Shown piece after piece: positions 1 to 8,813 of a DNA stretch of 35,142 nucleotides; the first letter of the stretch is position 1, and each line of letters begins with the position of its first letter. The notes beneath the pieces are model-generated. The model had not been told where the DNA came from. It saw only the letters and a list, made by a program, of their open reading frames with translations, and made no database searches. Made by a program: the position numbers and the translations under genes. The stretch is from Chlamydiota bacterium (GTDB lineage Bacteria > Chlamydiota > Chlamydiia > Chlamydiales > Rhabdochlamydiaceae), in contig JABDAY010000017.1 in the NCBI GenBank assembly GCA_013288895.1, positions 1 to 35,142 on the forward strand. Reading direction: 5' to 3'.

Positions 1-374
1 ATGAGGAGTGGAAAGCAAAACTCACTCAGGAGCAATATGAAGTTCTCCGCAAAAAAGGGACAGAGCCCCCTTTTTGTGAGGCGTATTATAATTTCCCTCA
101 AGAACCAGGGATCTTTGTTTGCGCCGGCTGCGGCCTTCCCCTTTTTAGTTCCGACGGAAAGTTCACTTCAGAATCAGGTTGGCCCAGTTTCTTTACTCCC
201 TTTTATCTAGAAAACATCACTTATAAATCTGATTTTGCCCTCGGCTACAAAAGGATAGAAATCCTCTGCAGCCGGTGCGACGGACACCTGGGCCACGTTT
301 TCCCAGACGGCCCTCCCCCCACCGGCTACAGATACTGCGTCAACTCAGCCTCTTTGACGTTCGTCAAACGATGA
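1..374 (+). CDS. msrB: Peptide-methionine (R)-S-oxide reductase MsrB, 5'-truncated by window edge
   Basis: This is the C-terminal ~123 codons of an open frame entering the window (first whole codon at base 3, stop TGA at 372-374). MsrB reduces methionine-R-sulfoxide in proteins, repairing oxidative damage in the cytoplasm. Two zinc-type CxxC pairs are visible (CAGC and CSRC), with the SGWPSF motif between them. The family signature GHLGHVFPDGPPPTGYRYC follows, then VNSASL, whose Cys is the catalytic residue. The length and start of the visible part suit a single-domain MsrB, but an MsrA-MsrB fusion cannot be excluded because the 5' end is missing. The gene converges on the minus-strand chitinase remnant and autotransporter across a hairpin. 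The family call is secure. Confidence 0.93.
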   Translation, partial: EEWKAKLTQEQYEVLRKKGTEPPFCEAYYNFPQEPGIFVCAGCGLPLFSSDGKFTSESGWPSFFTPFYLENITYKSDFALGYKRIEILCSRCDGHLGHVFPDGPPPTGYRYCVNSASLTFVKR

Positions 375-408
375 ACTATGAACGCTGAACTGAAGAAAGA
401 AAATTTCT

Positions 409-441
409 TTATCGCGGCAGCGATTATTGATGCCGCGATAA
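409..441. terminator. Hairpin between convergent genes, candidate bidirectional terminator
   Basis: An 11-bp perfect inverted repeat (TTATCGCGGCA / TGCCGCGATAA) with an 11-nt loop lies between the msrB stop and the 3' end of the minus-strand chitinase remnant. On the minus strand it is followed by an A/T-rich stretch with short T runs. On the plus strand there is no clear T tract. Position and symmetry suit a terminator serving mainly the minus strand; function is inferred. Confidence 0.5.
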
Positions 442-454
442 GGAAAAAGCAATG

Positions 455-757
455 CTACAATGCGTTTTCAATTCCTAGGGAATAGGCGTAGGGGGCATTT
501 CCATCAACACCTCCGGCGTCAACATCAGCATTCCATGTCATCACGCCATATAATCCCATGCTAGCAGCCCACGCGGTTAATTGGGTTGCATCACTAAGAG
601 TCAAGTTATCATTCTGATCATCAGGCCCGATCATCAACCCTAAGGTGATCTTGCCTGCCGGAATGCCCCAATTATTGATGTAATAATTGATATCGTATTG
701 GATTTGCGTGAAGTAATTATAGGGACTGTTGCGGTATTGTTGGTCAAAGCAAGGCAA
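455..757 (-). pseudogene. 3' remnant of a GH18 chitinase-like gene, fused to the upstream autotransporter
   Basis: A 100-codon frame opening at a TTG, with no promoter or start of its own, reads like the C-terminal end of a family 18 glycosyl hydrolase (chitinase). The visible signs are a YFTQIQYDINYYI helix, GKITLGLM, the late-barrel strand GVMTWNADVDAGG and a closing YAYSLGIENAL. The catalytic DxxDxDxE segment that should lie upstream is absent. The reading frame upstream is instead the beta-helix of the autotransporter, in another frame. The two frames overlap at 640-757, so the chitinase tail cannot be made as part of the autotransporter. I read it as a recombination remnant. The family call rests on the barrel-end motif only. 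Confidence 0.6.
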
Positions 758-2997
758 AGGGTATCGAAGTTTTCTACATCAATTGCGGAAACTGAATAGG
801 AACTAACTATGATATTGTTAGAAATAAGCGCAGTGGAAGACCCTGCGTTGTTTGCGAAGTAGAGACCGGCTGCAGTGAAGCCCCCCATAGATATCGTGTT
901 GTTTAAAATGCTTGAAGAGGAGCTAATCTCAGAGTTGACGGAGATCCCTGATGACGAAAGCCCTGTAGAAGAAATTTGATTATTCGAGATGGTTTCAGTA
1001 TTTAAGCCATTGGTAGAGATGCCAGAGGAATAGTTAGCTTCTATCGTATTGCCAGAGATGAAGGTGGTATCATTGGGCGCGGATGCTTCATTGTAGATTC
1101 CGGGTAGATTAAAGCTAGTAGTTGAAATGTTATTGCCCAGCATTTGCGTTGTAAGTAAACCTGTTGAGTTGGTGGATTGTGCATAGATTCCAGAACTGTT
1201 GCTATTAGCAGTAATGGTGTTGTTATTTACGGTGGCATGCACGACATTGGTAGCTCCTGCTTGTACAAGAATGGCTCCATGACCATCACCTCCTAATGCA
1301 GAAACTGTATTACCTGAAATAACAGTATCGATTAAAGCAGATTCTCCAAGGATCCATATAGCTCCAGAAAAGCCACCCCCCACAGCAGAGATGTTATTGT
1401 TAGTAATGGTTGGATAGATCGTGGAAGTGAGTAATCCATCTACTCCATTTCGAAGAAAGAAAGTATTGTTAAAACTAGACGCTGTATTTCCTGAAATAGT
1501 GGTAGTTAGGGTGTCTGTCAAAATAGTCTGAAGAGAAATTGCTGGCGCTTCAGAGGTGATTTGATTATCCGTAATAAGATAAAGCCCTCGTCCAATTATT
1601 GAAATTCCTCCTGCACCGCCCCCGTTTGAAACATTAATAATATTATTGTGGATGTTGCCCCCATTGGATGAGTACGTGCCAGCTACAACATCACCACCTG
1701 TAATTGCGGCATAGATGACATTGCCAACGAGATTAAAGCCTCCGACTTCACAATTGTCTGCTAAGGAGACAATTACGTTAGATCCGCTTGTATTTGTAAG
1801 GGAAGGAAGATTGCTTGTTGAGGCAGGGACAGTGACTGAGCCCAAGGTAGTCTGGAACGTATTAGGTATTCCCGAACTTAAGAGGCGTTGATTGTCTACA
1901 AGAGTGATCCCTTGATCAAGGCCTTTGGTTGTGCCGTCACCTGGGAATACATAGATAATGTTGCCAGGTGCCGAATTATTTTCAGCTAATAGTAGAGTTG
2001 GGTAGGGGCTTTCATAAGTGCCATTAGAAGAGCTTGTGTTGTTAACGAATATGAAGTAGTAGGGGAGCCCTGTCAGGGGATCTATCGCTACAGAGATAGG
2101 ATCAAATATTTTTGTTTTTCGGTATCTGTCTACAACAATGATCTCTTGTCTATCCACATCTTGCACGAGCCTTTTGGCTAAGAAATGGCACTCACTGCAA
2201 TTCTGGAGTTTTTTATTTCTTGAGGGGTTCTGCTTAGGGCCAAGAGGGATGTTAATCCCGATACTTCCTTGGAAATTTTCATGAAAACGGCTGTCATAGG
2301 AGTTGATGACTTCTAAAGAGAGATATGGCCCAATTTGAGCTCCAACGCGAACCTCTCCTCCAATCGACTGTTTTGAGTCACGTACGTAATAGTAAGGGCC
2401 CGCTGCCGCATAGAGATCGACGTTTCTGCTTTTTATGAAGTGAAAGGCTGCCTCACCATTCACGCCTGACATGGCGTATTCTACCTTGCCTGTTGTGGTA
2501 AATGTTTCTCTAATAAGCATCTCATTGCCGGCAAAAGAATCGAATCCTAGAGAGCTTGTAGTATTCTTATCATAGAAAGAGCTTTTCTTTGCGCCTACAG
2601 GCAAGTAGCCGTTTGCTCTAAAGTCCCAGCTGGCTCCGAGCGTCTCTAGCCCCAATCCTATTTGGTTGTAATGCTCTCTTTTGGTATTTCGGTAATCGTA
2701 ATAGACATTCGCTCCATACACTCTACAATCTGCAAGTGTTCGAACGCCGATTCCCGCATTTGCCGCAAACTTGCCATTATCAAAAACATGCCCACGGAAA
2801 TCCAGGAATGGGACAACAGTCGCACAATCTGGATCTGTCGCTAAAAAAGCTGTAAAGCTGGTGTATCCTTGGTTATATCCTACACCCCCTGCTTCAATAT
2901 GACGTACGCTTGCTCGATAGTGTTCTGTGCTCTCTGTAAAAGCCATAGAAGTAAAACAAACTAAAGAACTAGTAAGCATTCTGAAAGAGTAACGCAT
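640..2997 (-). CDS. Inverse-autotransporter-type surface protein with beta-helix passenger, 3'-chimeric
   Basis: This encodes 785 aa. The N-terminus (MRYSFRMLTSSLVCFTSMAF) is a Sec signal peptide. Residues ~30-260 resemble the intimin/invasin beta-barrel (IAT_beta): VGYNQGYTSF, a VYYDYRNT strand, HYNQIGLGLETLG and RANGYLPVG. A conserved linker follows ([20 protein letters not shown], then SPYPTLLLAEN and IIYVFPGDG). From ~residue 370 there are Asn/Ser/Thr-rich beta-helix rungs with recurring ISGNT and NNxI motifs. In inverse autotransporters the barrel is N-terminal and the passenger is exported to the surface, so a role in adhesion or host contact is inferred. AGGAG lies 9 nt before the ATG. 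The last ~25 residues are low-quality sequence read out of frame through a chitinase remnant. The paralogue at 5775-8813 instead continues to a natural C-terminus, so this protein's end is probably truncated and replaced. Confidence 0.85.
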   Translation of the reverse strand: MRYSFRMLTSSLVCFTSMAFTESTEHYRASVRHIEAGGVGYNQGYTSFTAFLATDPDCATVVPFLDFRGHVFDNGKFAANAGIGVRTLADCRVYGANVYYDYRNTKREHYNQIGLGLETLGASWDFRANGYLPVGAKKSSFYDKNTTSSLGFDSFAGNEMLIRETFTTTGKVEYAMSGVNGEAAFHFIKSRNVDLYAAAGPYYYVRDSKQSIGGEVRVGAQIGPYLSLEVINSYDSRFHENFQGSIGINIPLGPKQNPSRNKKLQNCSECHFLAKRLVQDVDRQEIIVVDRYRKTKIFDPISVAIDPLTGLPYYFIFVNNTSSSNGTYESPYPTLLLAENNSAPGNIIYVFPGDGTTKGLDQGITLVDNQRLLSSGIPNTFQTTLGSVTVPASTSNLPSLTNTSGSNVIVSLADNCEVGGFNLVGNVIYAAITGGDVVAGTYSSNGGNIHNNIINVSNGGGAGGISIIGRGLYLITDNQITSEAPAISLQTILTDTLTTTISGNTASSFNNTFFLRNGVDGLLTSTIYPTITNNNISAVGGGFSGAIWILGESALIDTVISGNTVSALGGDGHGAILVQAGATNVVHATVNNNTITANSNSSGIYAQSTNSTGLLTTQMLGNNISTTSFNLPGIYNEASAPNDTTFISGNTIEANYSSGISTNGLNTETISNNQISSTGLSSSGISVNSEISSSSSILNNTISMGGFTAAGLYFANNAGSSTALISNNIIVSSYSVSAIDVENFDTLCLALTNNTATVPIITSRKSNTISIITSIIGAFRQARSP

Positions 2998-3067
2998 GCA
3001 TTCTCCTGGATTTTCTTGTCTACATAGGCAATATAATCATTTGCCATTTTTAGAAAAACAAATTTTA

Positions 3068-3095
3068 TTGACATTTTTTTTAGAGATACTATCAT
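3068..3095 (+). promoter_or_regulatory. Sigma-70-type promoter for azoR-GH15
   Basis: TTGACA (3068-3073) and TATCAT (3090-3095) are separated by 16 nt, predicting a start near 3102. This is upstream of a ribosome site (AAAGG) and ATG at 3131, and of azoR at 3180. The -35 box is a perfect consensus match. Because the adjacent 3131 start matches the autotransporter leader, the promoter may originally have belonged to a lost autotransporter gene. Confidence 0.6.
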
Positions 3096-3130
3096 GGAAT
3101 TTTTAAATAAAAAGTGATCGAAAGGTTAGC

Positions 3131-3223
3131 ATGTCAAAATGTAAGAATAAATTGATCCTGTTATCGATAAGACACAAATATGAAAAGATTATTGCATATC
3201 ATAGCTTCTCCCCGCGAAGATGA
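3131..3223 (+). pseudogene. Fossil 5' end of an autotransporter gene, now a 30-codon leader ORF overlapping azoR
   Basis: ATG at 3131, preceded by AAAGG at a good distance, opens a 30-codon frame beginning [13 protein letters not shown] and stopping at 3221-3223. The first 13 residues match [13 protein letters not shown], the signal-peptide start of the autotransporter at 5775, and the DNA agrees over 31 nt apart from two C/T changes. After that the frame runs into azoR in another frame. It therefore looks like a severed autotransporter start left upstream of azoR. If translated it would be an upstream ORF overlapping the azoR start at 3180 and could affect azoR translation; that effect is inferred. 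Confidence 0.6.
3138..3168 (+). repeat. 31-nt direct repeat, copy 1 (autotransporter signal-peptide start)
   Basis: This matches 5782-5812 at 29 of 31 positions, both differences being C/T. It lies inside the 30-codon leader ORF. The two copies flank azoR and the GH15 gene. Confidence 0.8.
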
Positions 3224-3803
3224 GTCGCGTACTTTGCAGGTGTCAGAGACCTTTCTTGATGCATTCCAGGCGAGCCATCCTAACTGGGTGTTTGATGAAT
3301 TAAATCTCTCCAAAGAAGAGCTCCCTCCTCTCGGCATGAAAAGTGTGAGTGGCAAATATATCCTTTTAGGGGGGAAAGATCTGTATGGGAGGATCAAAGA
3401 GACTTGGGTGGAAATTGTCCAGCATATCGAGCGCTTTAAAACGGCTGACCTCTATCTGATTAGCGCCCCCATGTGGAATTTTAGTATTCCCTACATGCTC
3501 AAGCACTACATCGATCTCATTGTCCAGCCAAAGTATCTATTTCGTTATAGAGAAGATGGGAGTACAGAAGGGCTAGTCAAAGATAAAAAAATGATTGTGA
3601 TCACTAGCCGCGGAGGGCAATATACGGGCAATATGAAGGGATATGATTTTCAAGAGCCTTATTTGCGGTGCGTCTTCGGCTTTGTGGGCATTACGGATAT
3701 CTGTTTCATTAATGCTGAACCTATGGATATGGGCGAAAAGGTGCAAAAAGAGAAGATCGCCGAAGCCCAAGAAATAGCCAAAGAAGCTGCGAAGGGGGCA
3801 TAG
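3180..3803 (+). CDS. azoR: FMN-dependent NADH:quinone oxidoreductase / azoreductase (AzoR family)
   Basis: The 207-aa protein has a flavodoxin-like fold, close to the ~200 aa usual for AzoR. The N-terminal strand and phosphate loop is RLLHIIASPREDESRT. The FMN-site motif APMWNFSIPYMLKHYIDLI lies near residues 98-117. A second flavin loop, TSRGGQYTG, is near residue 140. AzoR enzymes use NAD(P)H to reduce quinones and azo compounds by two electrons in the cytoplasm, protecting against thiol or electrophile stress. The ATG at 3180 overlaps the 30-codon leader ORF and has no strong ribosome site of its own, so translation may be coupled to that leader. The stop TAG abuts the ATG of the GH15 gene, so the two are co-transcribed. 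Its physiological substrate cannot be read from sequence. Confidence 0.87.
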   Translation: MKRLLHIIASPREDESRTLQVSETFLDAFQASHPNWVFDELNLSKEELPPLGMKSVSGKYILLGGKDLYGRIKETWVEIVQHIERFKTADLYLISAPMWNFSIPYMLKHYIDLIVQPKYLFRYREDGSTEGLVKDKKMIVITSRGGQYTGNMKGYDFQEPYLRCVFGFVGITDICFINAEPMDMGEKVQKEKIAEAQEIAKEAAKGA

Positions 3804-5720
3804 ATGCCCAGAGATATTCCCGTCGGCAATGGAAATGTTTTAATCCTTTTCGATAAGAATGGGATTTTAAGAGAATTGTTCTTTCCTCACGTAGGCGAAG
3901 AAAACCACACGAAGGGGGAGCCTTTTCGCTTTGGTGTCTGGGTAAATGGCCAATTTAGCTGGATTCCCGATGGGTGGGAAGTGAAGAAAAATTATCTGGA
4001 TGATACCCTAATCACCGATGTCGAGTTCATTAAAAATGATTTGCGGATTGTAGTGAATGATCTGGTTGATTTTGAGGAAAATATCTATTTAAAAAAGCTG
4101 ACGGTGGTGAATCTTGGGAGTGATGAAAAAGAGGTGCGTCTTTTCTTGGCTCACGATTTTCATATCTACGGCAATGATATTGGAAATACTGCCGCTTTTA
4201 TGCCTGAAAACCAGAGTTTGATCCATTACAAAGATGAACGTTATTTTCTGATGAATGTCTTTGCCAATAACAAGTTTGGGATTGATCGCTTTGCAACTGG
4301 CAATGCGGGAACTTGGAAAGACGCAGAAGATGGCGATTTAAGCGGCAACCCCATCGCACAAGGAACGGTCGATTCTGCCATTGGAATCCCTTTAACTTTG
4401 CCCCCCAAAGGAATAGAAACCTGTTATTATTGGATGGGGATGGGGAAAAGCTGGGAAGAGGTAAAAGCATTAAACGAATTCGTTAAGAAAAAAACTCCCG
4501 AAGAGATCATCAAGCGGACGGGAGATTATTGGAAATTGTGGGCTGATAAAGAAAAACTCAACTACAAGCTTCTCCCTGAAAAAATTGGGCGCCTTTATAA
4601 AAGAAGCCTCCTCATTTGCCGCACTCAAATCAATAACTGCGGCAGTATCATTGCAGGCAACGATTCTGATGCGATCCATTTTAATCGAGATACCTATAGC
4701 TACATGTGGCCCCGAGATGGAGCGCTGGTTGCCTACGCCCTTGATTTAGCCGGCTATGAAATGACCCAGTTCTACCGCTTTTGTGCAAGAATCTTGGAAA
4801 AAGATGGCTATTTTCTCCATAAATATACCCCTTCCGGTTCCTTGGGAAGTTCGTGGCACGCTTGGCAGAAAGATAAAAAAGGGCAAATTCCCATTCAAGA
4901 AGATGAAACAGCCCTTGTGATCTGGGCCTTGTGGAACCATTTTAAAATCTTCAAAGATGTCGAGTTCATCCGTTCCCTTTACATTCCGTTTATTAAAAAA
5001 GCTGCCGATTTCATGATGAATTATCGCAACTTAAAAACGGGTCTTCCCCTTCCCAGCTTCGATCTCTGGGAAGAGCGGCAAGGGATTTTGACTTTCACAG
5101 CCTCAGCCGTTTACGGCGGGCTAATAGCTGCAGCGAATTTTGCTGAAGCGTTCGGAGAAACAAGTCTTGCCGATGATTATCGACAAGGGGCTAATCACAT
5201 GCGCGAGGGAATGGAGAAGTACCTCTATTTGCCAGATAAAAATAGATTCGCCCGGATGGTCAATTTCCACAAAGATGGATCTGTGGAAGTGGACGCGACT
5301 ATCGATGCCAGTTTGTACGGGATTTTTGCTTTTGGGGTCTATCCACTCGATGATGAAAAAGTTAAAAGCACCATGAACCAGATCTTCGAGAAACTAGAAG
5401 TGAATGGGGGGATAGCCCGTTATGAAAACGATTCCTACTATCGAATCAACGATCAAGCTCCAAGCAATAGTTGGATCGTCACGACTTTGTGGAAAGGGCA
5501 ATACCTCATTGCGCTCGCCAAAACAAAAGAAGAGCTCGACAAGTCTTTACCAATTTTAGAGTGGGTGGCAAACCACGCCTTGCCAAGCGGCGTGCTACCC
5601 GAACAAATCAACCCTCAAACAAATGAACCTCTATCTGTCTCCCCCTTAACCTGGAGTCACGGAACATACATAGCGACCGTGCAACAATATCTGAACAAAC
5701 TCAAAAAAGTTTGTCCGTAA
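3804..5720 (+). CDS. Glycoside hydrolase family 15 glucoamylase-like enzyme
   Basis: The 638-aa protein has two domains. An N-terminal beta-sandwich (~1-250) begins DIPVGNGNVLILFDKNGILR, typical of bacterial and archaeal GH15 proteins. The (alpha/alpha)6 catalytic barrel (~260-638) contains YSYMWPRDGALVAYAL, the acid region DLWEERQG (E423/E424) and the second catalytic region GVLPEQINP (E600), followed by SPLTWSHGTYIATV. GH15 enzymes release glucose from the non-reducing ends of alpha-glucans such as glycogen or maltodextrin. There is no signal peptide, so it probably acts on internal glycogen, which many chlamydiae store; that role is inferred. Start and stop are tightly coupled to azoR. The pairing of a flavoenzyme with a glucanase has no obvious pathway logic. 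Confidence 0.88.
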   Translation: MPRDIPVGNGNVLILFDKNGILRELFFPHVGEENHTKGEPFRFGVWVNGQFSWIPDGWEVKKNYLDDTLITDVEFIKNDLRIVVNDLVDFEENIYLKKLTVVNLGSDEKEVRLFLAHDFHIYGNDIGNTAAFMPENQSLIHYKDERYFLMNVFANNKFGIDRFATGNAGTWKDAEDGDLSGNPIAQGTVDSAIGIPLTLPPKGIETCYYWMGMGKSWEEVKALNEFVKKKTPEEIIKRTGDYWKLWADKEKLNYKLLPEKIGRLYKRSLLICRTQINNCGSIIAGNDSDAIHFNRDTYSYMWPRDGALVAYALDLAGYEMTQFYRFCARILEKDGYFLHKYTPSGSLGSSWHAWQKDKKGQIPIQEDETALVIWALWNHFKIFKDVEFIRSLYIPFIKKAADFMMNYRNLKTGLPLPSFDLWEERQGILTFTASAVYGGLIAAANFAEAFGETSLADDYRQGANHMREGMEKYLYLPDKNRFARMVNFHKDGSVEVDATIDASLYGIFAFGVYPLDDEKVKSTMNQIFEKLEVNGGIARYENDSYYRINDQAPSNSWIVTTLWKGQYLIALAKTKEELDKSLPILEWVANHALPSGVLPEQINPQTNEPLSVSPLTWSHGTYIATVQQYLNKLKKVCP

Positions 5721-5730
5721 AATTTTTTTT
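5695..5730 (+). terminator. Intrinsic terminator at the end of the GH15 gene
   Basis: A 7-bp stem (ACAAACT / AGTTTGT) with a short A-rich loop overlaps the last codons of the GH15 gene. It is followed after a few bases by eight consecutive T (5723-5730). This is a classic layout, although the stem is AT-rich and weak. It would separate azoR-GH15 from the autotransporter at 5775. Confidence 0.6.
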
Positions 5731-5774
5731 CTGTTACAACAGATATTTAAACGAAAACCCTTGGAAATATTGGT

Positions 5775-8700
5775 ATGCTACAATGCAAGAATAAACTGAT
5801 CCTGTTATCGATTTTATCTCTTGTGTCGGGAGCGGTTGCTGAGGATTTGTCCGTTGCTGAAATGCTGTTCGGGGAAGAAAAACCTGAAGAGGTCTTTGTT
5901 ACACCTGCACCTCCACCCAGCTACGTAGAGTGGGAGGGTCAGCCCAAGCGTCTTTCTGTCCGCTATACTAGTCCGGATGGTATTGGGTACAAGTCTGGAT
6001 ATTCGACGTTGGAGGGATTTTTTTCCTCGATATTTCAAGATGCGTGGGTCCCTTTTGCAGATATACGGGGCCATATATTTGATGACGGAAGGACGGCTGC
6101 CAATGTGGGGCTAGGGTTGCGGTATCTCACTTGCTCTCATGTGTGGGGGATTAATGGCTACCACGACTATCGCGGCACCGTCCACAAACATTACAATCAA
6201 GCTGCTGCCGGATTGGAAATGTTAGGCGATGTCTGGGATGTGCGCGTGAATGGCTATCTTCCTGTAGGACACAAACAAAGTCGTTTGTATCACACCAAGT
6301 TTAAAGATTTTGAAGGCAACTCTATGTACCTTCGTAGCAAGCAAAATTTCGCAATGAAAGGGGGGAATGCAGAAGTAGGAGCACATGTCGATCATTTTGA
6401 TTCTGTTCCCTTATATTTTGCTGCAGGACCCTACTATTTAACAGGCAAAGGGGGCTCCACATGGGGAGGGGAGTTTAGAGTTGCGGCGGACTTCTTTCAT
6501 CGCTACCTGCGCTTAGAGGGCAATACCTCCTATGATCATTACTTTAAATGGATTGGACAAGGGCAAATTAGTATCAACCTTCCCCTTGGAAAAGGAAAGA
6601 GGGAGGAATGTTCCTCCTCATGCGACATCAACATATACACAAGAAGTGTGCAGCGCGTTGACCGCAATGAGATCATCGCTGTAGGCACGCGCCATCCCGT
6701 TACAGAAGCGATCAACCCCGCAACCAAAGATCCCTACTTTTTCGTCTTCGTCAACAACACCAGTTCCTCTCTTGGAACATATGAAAGTCCTTACCCCTCT
6801 CTTGCCCTTGCCCAGACAAATTCTGGACCAGGTCAGATCATATATGTTTTCCCCGGCGACGGCTCTACAAGAAACATGGATGCGGGCATCACATTGCAAA
6901 ATTCTCAAATGTTTCTCGGCGCATCTACGATCCATCCAATAGTAACAACGCTGGGCAATGTTTCTATCCCTGCATTAGCTTCTACTATGCCTTCTATAAC
7001 GAATACAACTGTAGCTCCGGTTATTACTCTGGCAAACAACAACACAGTCTCGGGTTTTTATATAGAAAACAATACTAGCAACGGCATATTCGGAAGCGGC
7101 GTTATAAACTTTGTAGCTACGCAAAATCAGATTGTCGGTGGTGGTGTAGCGACGGGCACAGGCGAAGGGATATTGCTGACAGATATTTCAGGTCAAGTTA
7201 CCATTAATGACAATTTACTTTCTCAAGCCTCTCCTCAGACTGTTTCAGGCTCCGCTATTCATATCTTGCAGACCTATGCTCAATGTAATGCAAGCTTTGA
7301 TAATGACACGATTAACTGCCAATTCATAGGTCAACCTATTGATGGAATTTTTGCAGATTTAAGTGGCACCGGTTCGATTGGAACCCTGAGTGTAACAAAC
7401 ACCACTCTTACAAATATTAACTTAGGATTATCTACACCAGATGTAGGAATAGAGGCTTCTCTTTTAGGTGCGAGCTCTATTTCTAATGTGATTGTTTCTA
7501 ATTCGACTCTTAATAACTGGAATAGTGGGATAGAATTTGATTTGCCGGATGTGGGATCGATCACAAATATCACAGTGGCAAATAGCAATATCTTTGGTGG
7601 AGGGTTGGGGACTTATGGCCTTTATGCTAATCTCACAGGGAGTGGTTCTATTGCAAATCTGGCAGTGTTAAATAGCAGCATACTATACAACTTTCAGCCT
7701 GGGGCAGCGGGACTTTATGTTGCCTCGACAAGTTCTGGTGGAATCTCGAGCTTATCAATTCAAAATTGTGAATTAAATTTTAATAACTATAATCTATTTC
7801 TTGGACTTACAGGTACTGGCGGTATTGAAAATTTAAGCATAATGAATTCCAACTTGAATAATGGTCGATCAGCTAATATATTTGCTAATGTGCTCAACAC
7901 TAGTTTTATTACAAATTTCACTATATCAAATTGCAATCTAAACTACGGTGGAGTCTATGATATATTAATTGCTATGACTGGTACTAGTGCAATTGCAAAT
8001 TTGAGTGTTTCAAATTGTAATATGAACTATTCCTCAAACATAGGCGCATATATCGAGATGGCAGGTACTAGTAATATCATCGAAAATCTGACTTTTTCTA
8101 ATTGTAGCTTAAGTAATTCACTCGAGGGTTTATATGTGCAGATACCTTCTGGATGTTCCATCACAAATCTTGCCATATTAGACTGTATCCTCAATAATAA
8201 TTCACAGTATGGTATATACATCCCTTCTCTTCCCAATACGCCCGCATATCCTATACAAAATATGACTGTTTCAAATAGCAGTTTTTCCGGTAGTCCTTCT
8301 TGCGTATATATTACAGGTGGTTCAATCGAGAGCTTTGACTTTACAAGTTGTAATTGTGCAAGCAATGGGTACGGTCTGTTTTTGAGTAATCAAGCCATTA
8401 ATAACTTCAATATGTCAAACAATGTTTTCACGCAAAATTCAAGTTCTTTAACTTTAAATTGTAGTACGCCAAATGGCGTGATAGCGAATAATCAATTCAA
8501 CTATTCTCTGAGGGCTTTACAGATTGAACCAAATGTACTAGGTTCTAGCTCGTTATCAATTTTGAATAACACATTTGCAGGTCCTGTTGAGGCTGTTTTG
8601 GGCTATGCAGCCAACGTCTTCCCAACAGCTGGCACGCTCTGTGTAGATTTTGTGGGTAATACGGCAACTCCTGTAGCAATTGGAAGTTACGATCCATACT

Positions 8701-8813
8701 ACTTTAATGGATTGACTGCACCCATTAGCCTCACCGCAGAATCGACCCAAGCTAATAACGTAGGGCAAATCAAGACAACCGGCACAGTTACAGTTGGAGG
8801 TTGCAGTCTGTGA
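5775..8813 (+). CDS. Inverse-autotransporter-type surface protein with long beta-helix passenger
   Basis: This encodes 1012 aa with signal peptide [20 protein letters not shown], cleaved near VA-ED. Residues ~55-285 form the intimin/invasin-like barrel: [39 protein letters not shown] and [11 protein letters not shown] linker shared with the 640-2997 paralogue follows ([31 protein letters not shown]). The passenger, ~residues 390-960, is a right-handed beta-helix. Its middle part is a degenerate repeat of ~36-40 residues built on TGTGSIxNLxVxNSxLNN, with copies from ~7360 to ~8200. The protein ends [17 protein letters not shown], giving the natural C-terminus missing in the paralogue. Location is outer membrane and surface; adhesion or immune-type diversity is inferred. 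The stop overlaps the aconitase start. Confidence 0.87.
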   Translation: MLQCKNKLILLSILSLVSGAVAEDLSVAEMLFGEEKPEEVFVTPAPPPSYVEWEGQPKRLSVRYTSPDGIGYKSGYSTLEGFFSSIFQDAWVPFADIRGHIFDDGRTAANVGLGLRYLTCSHVWGINGYHDYRGTVHKHYNQAAAGLEMLGDVWDVRVNGYLPVGHKQSRLYHTKFKDFEGNSMYLRSKQNFAMKGGNAEVGAHVDHFDSVPLYFAAGPYYLTGKGGSTWGGEFRVAADFFHRYLRLEGNTSYDHYFKWIGQGQISINLPLGKGKREECSSSCDINIYTRSVQRVDRNEIIAVGTRHPVTEAINPATKDPYFFVFVNNTSSSLGTYESPYPSLALAQTNSGPGQIIYVFPGDGSTRNMDAGITLQNSQMFLGASTIHPIVTTLGNVSIPALASTMPSITNTTVAPVITLANNNTVSGFYIENNTSNGIFGSGVINFVATQNQIVGGGVATGTGEGILLTDISGQVTINDNLLSQASPQTVSGSAIHILQTYAQCNASFDNDTINCQFIGQPIDGIFADLSGTGSIGTLSVTNTTLTNINLGLSTPDVGIEASLLGASSISNVIVSNSTLNNWNSGIEFDLPDVGSITNITVANSNIFGGGLGTYGLYANLTGSGSIANLAVLNSSILYNFQPGAAGLYVASTSSGGISSLSIQNCELNFNNYNLFLGLTGTGGIENLSIMNSNLNNGRSANIFANVLNTSFITNFTISNCNLNYGGVYDILIAMTGTSAIANLSVSNCNMNYSSNIGAYIEMAGTSNIIENLTFSNCSLSNSLEGLYVQIPSGCSITNLAILDCILNNNSQYGIYIPSLPNTPAYPIQNMTVSNSSFSGSPSCVYITGGSIESFDFTSCNCASNGYGLFLSNQAINNFNMSNNVFTQNSSSLTLNCSTPNGVIANNQFNYSLRALQIEPNVLGSSSLSILNNTFAGPVEAVLGYAANVFPTAGTLCVDFVGNTATPVAIGSYDPYYFNGLTAPISLTAESTQANNVGQIKTTGTVTVGGCSL
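5782..5812 (+). repeat. 31-nt direct repeat, copy 2 (intact autotransporter signal-peptide start)
   Basis: This partner of 3138-3168 encodes residues ~3-13 of the intact autotransporter signal peptide. Sequence upstream of the ATG does not visibly match the region upstream of the first copy, so the duplication is confined to the coding start. Confidence 0.8.

Noticed and set aside
1-210. 69-codon frame starting at base 1
   Set aside because: The frame beginning at base 3 encodes unmistakable MsrB; the base-1 frame is its shadow.
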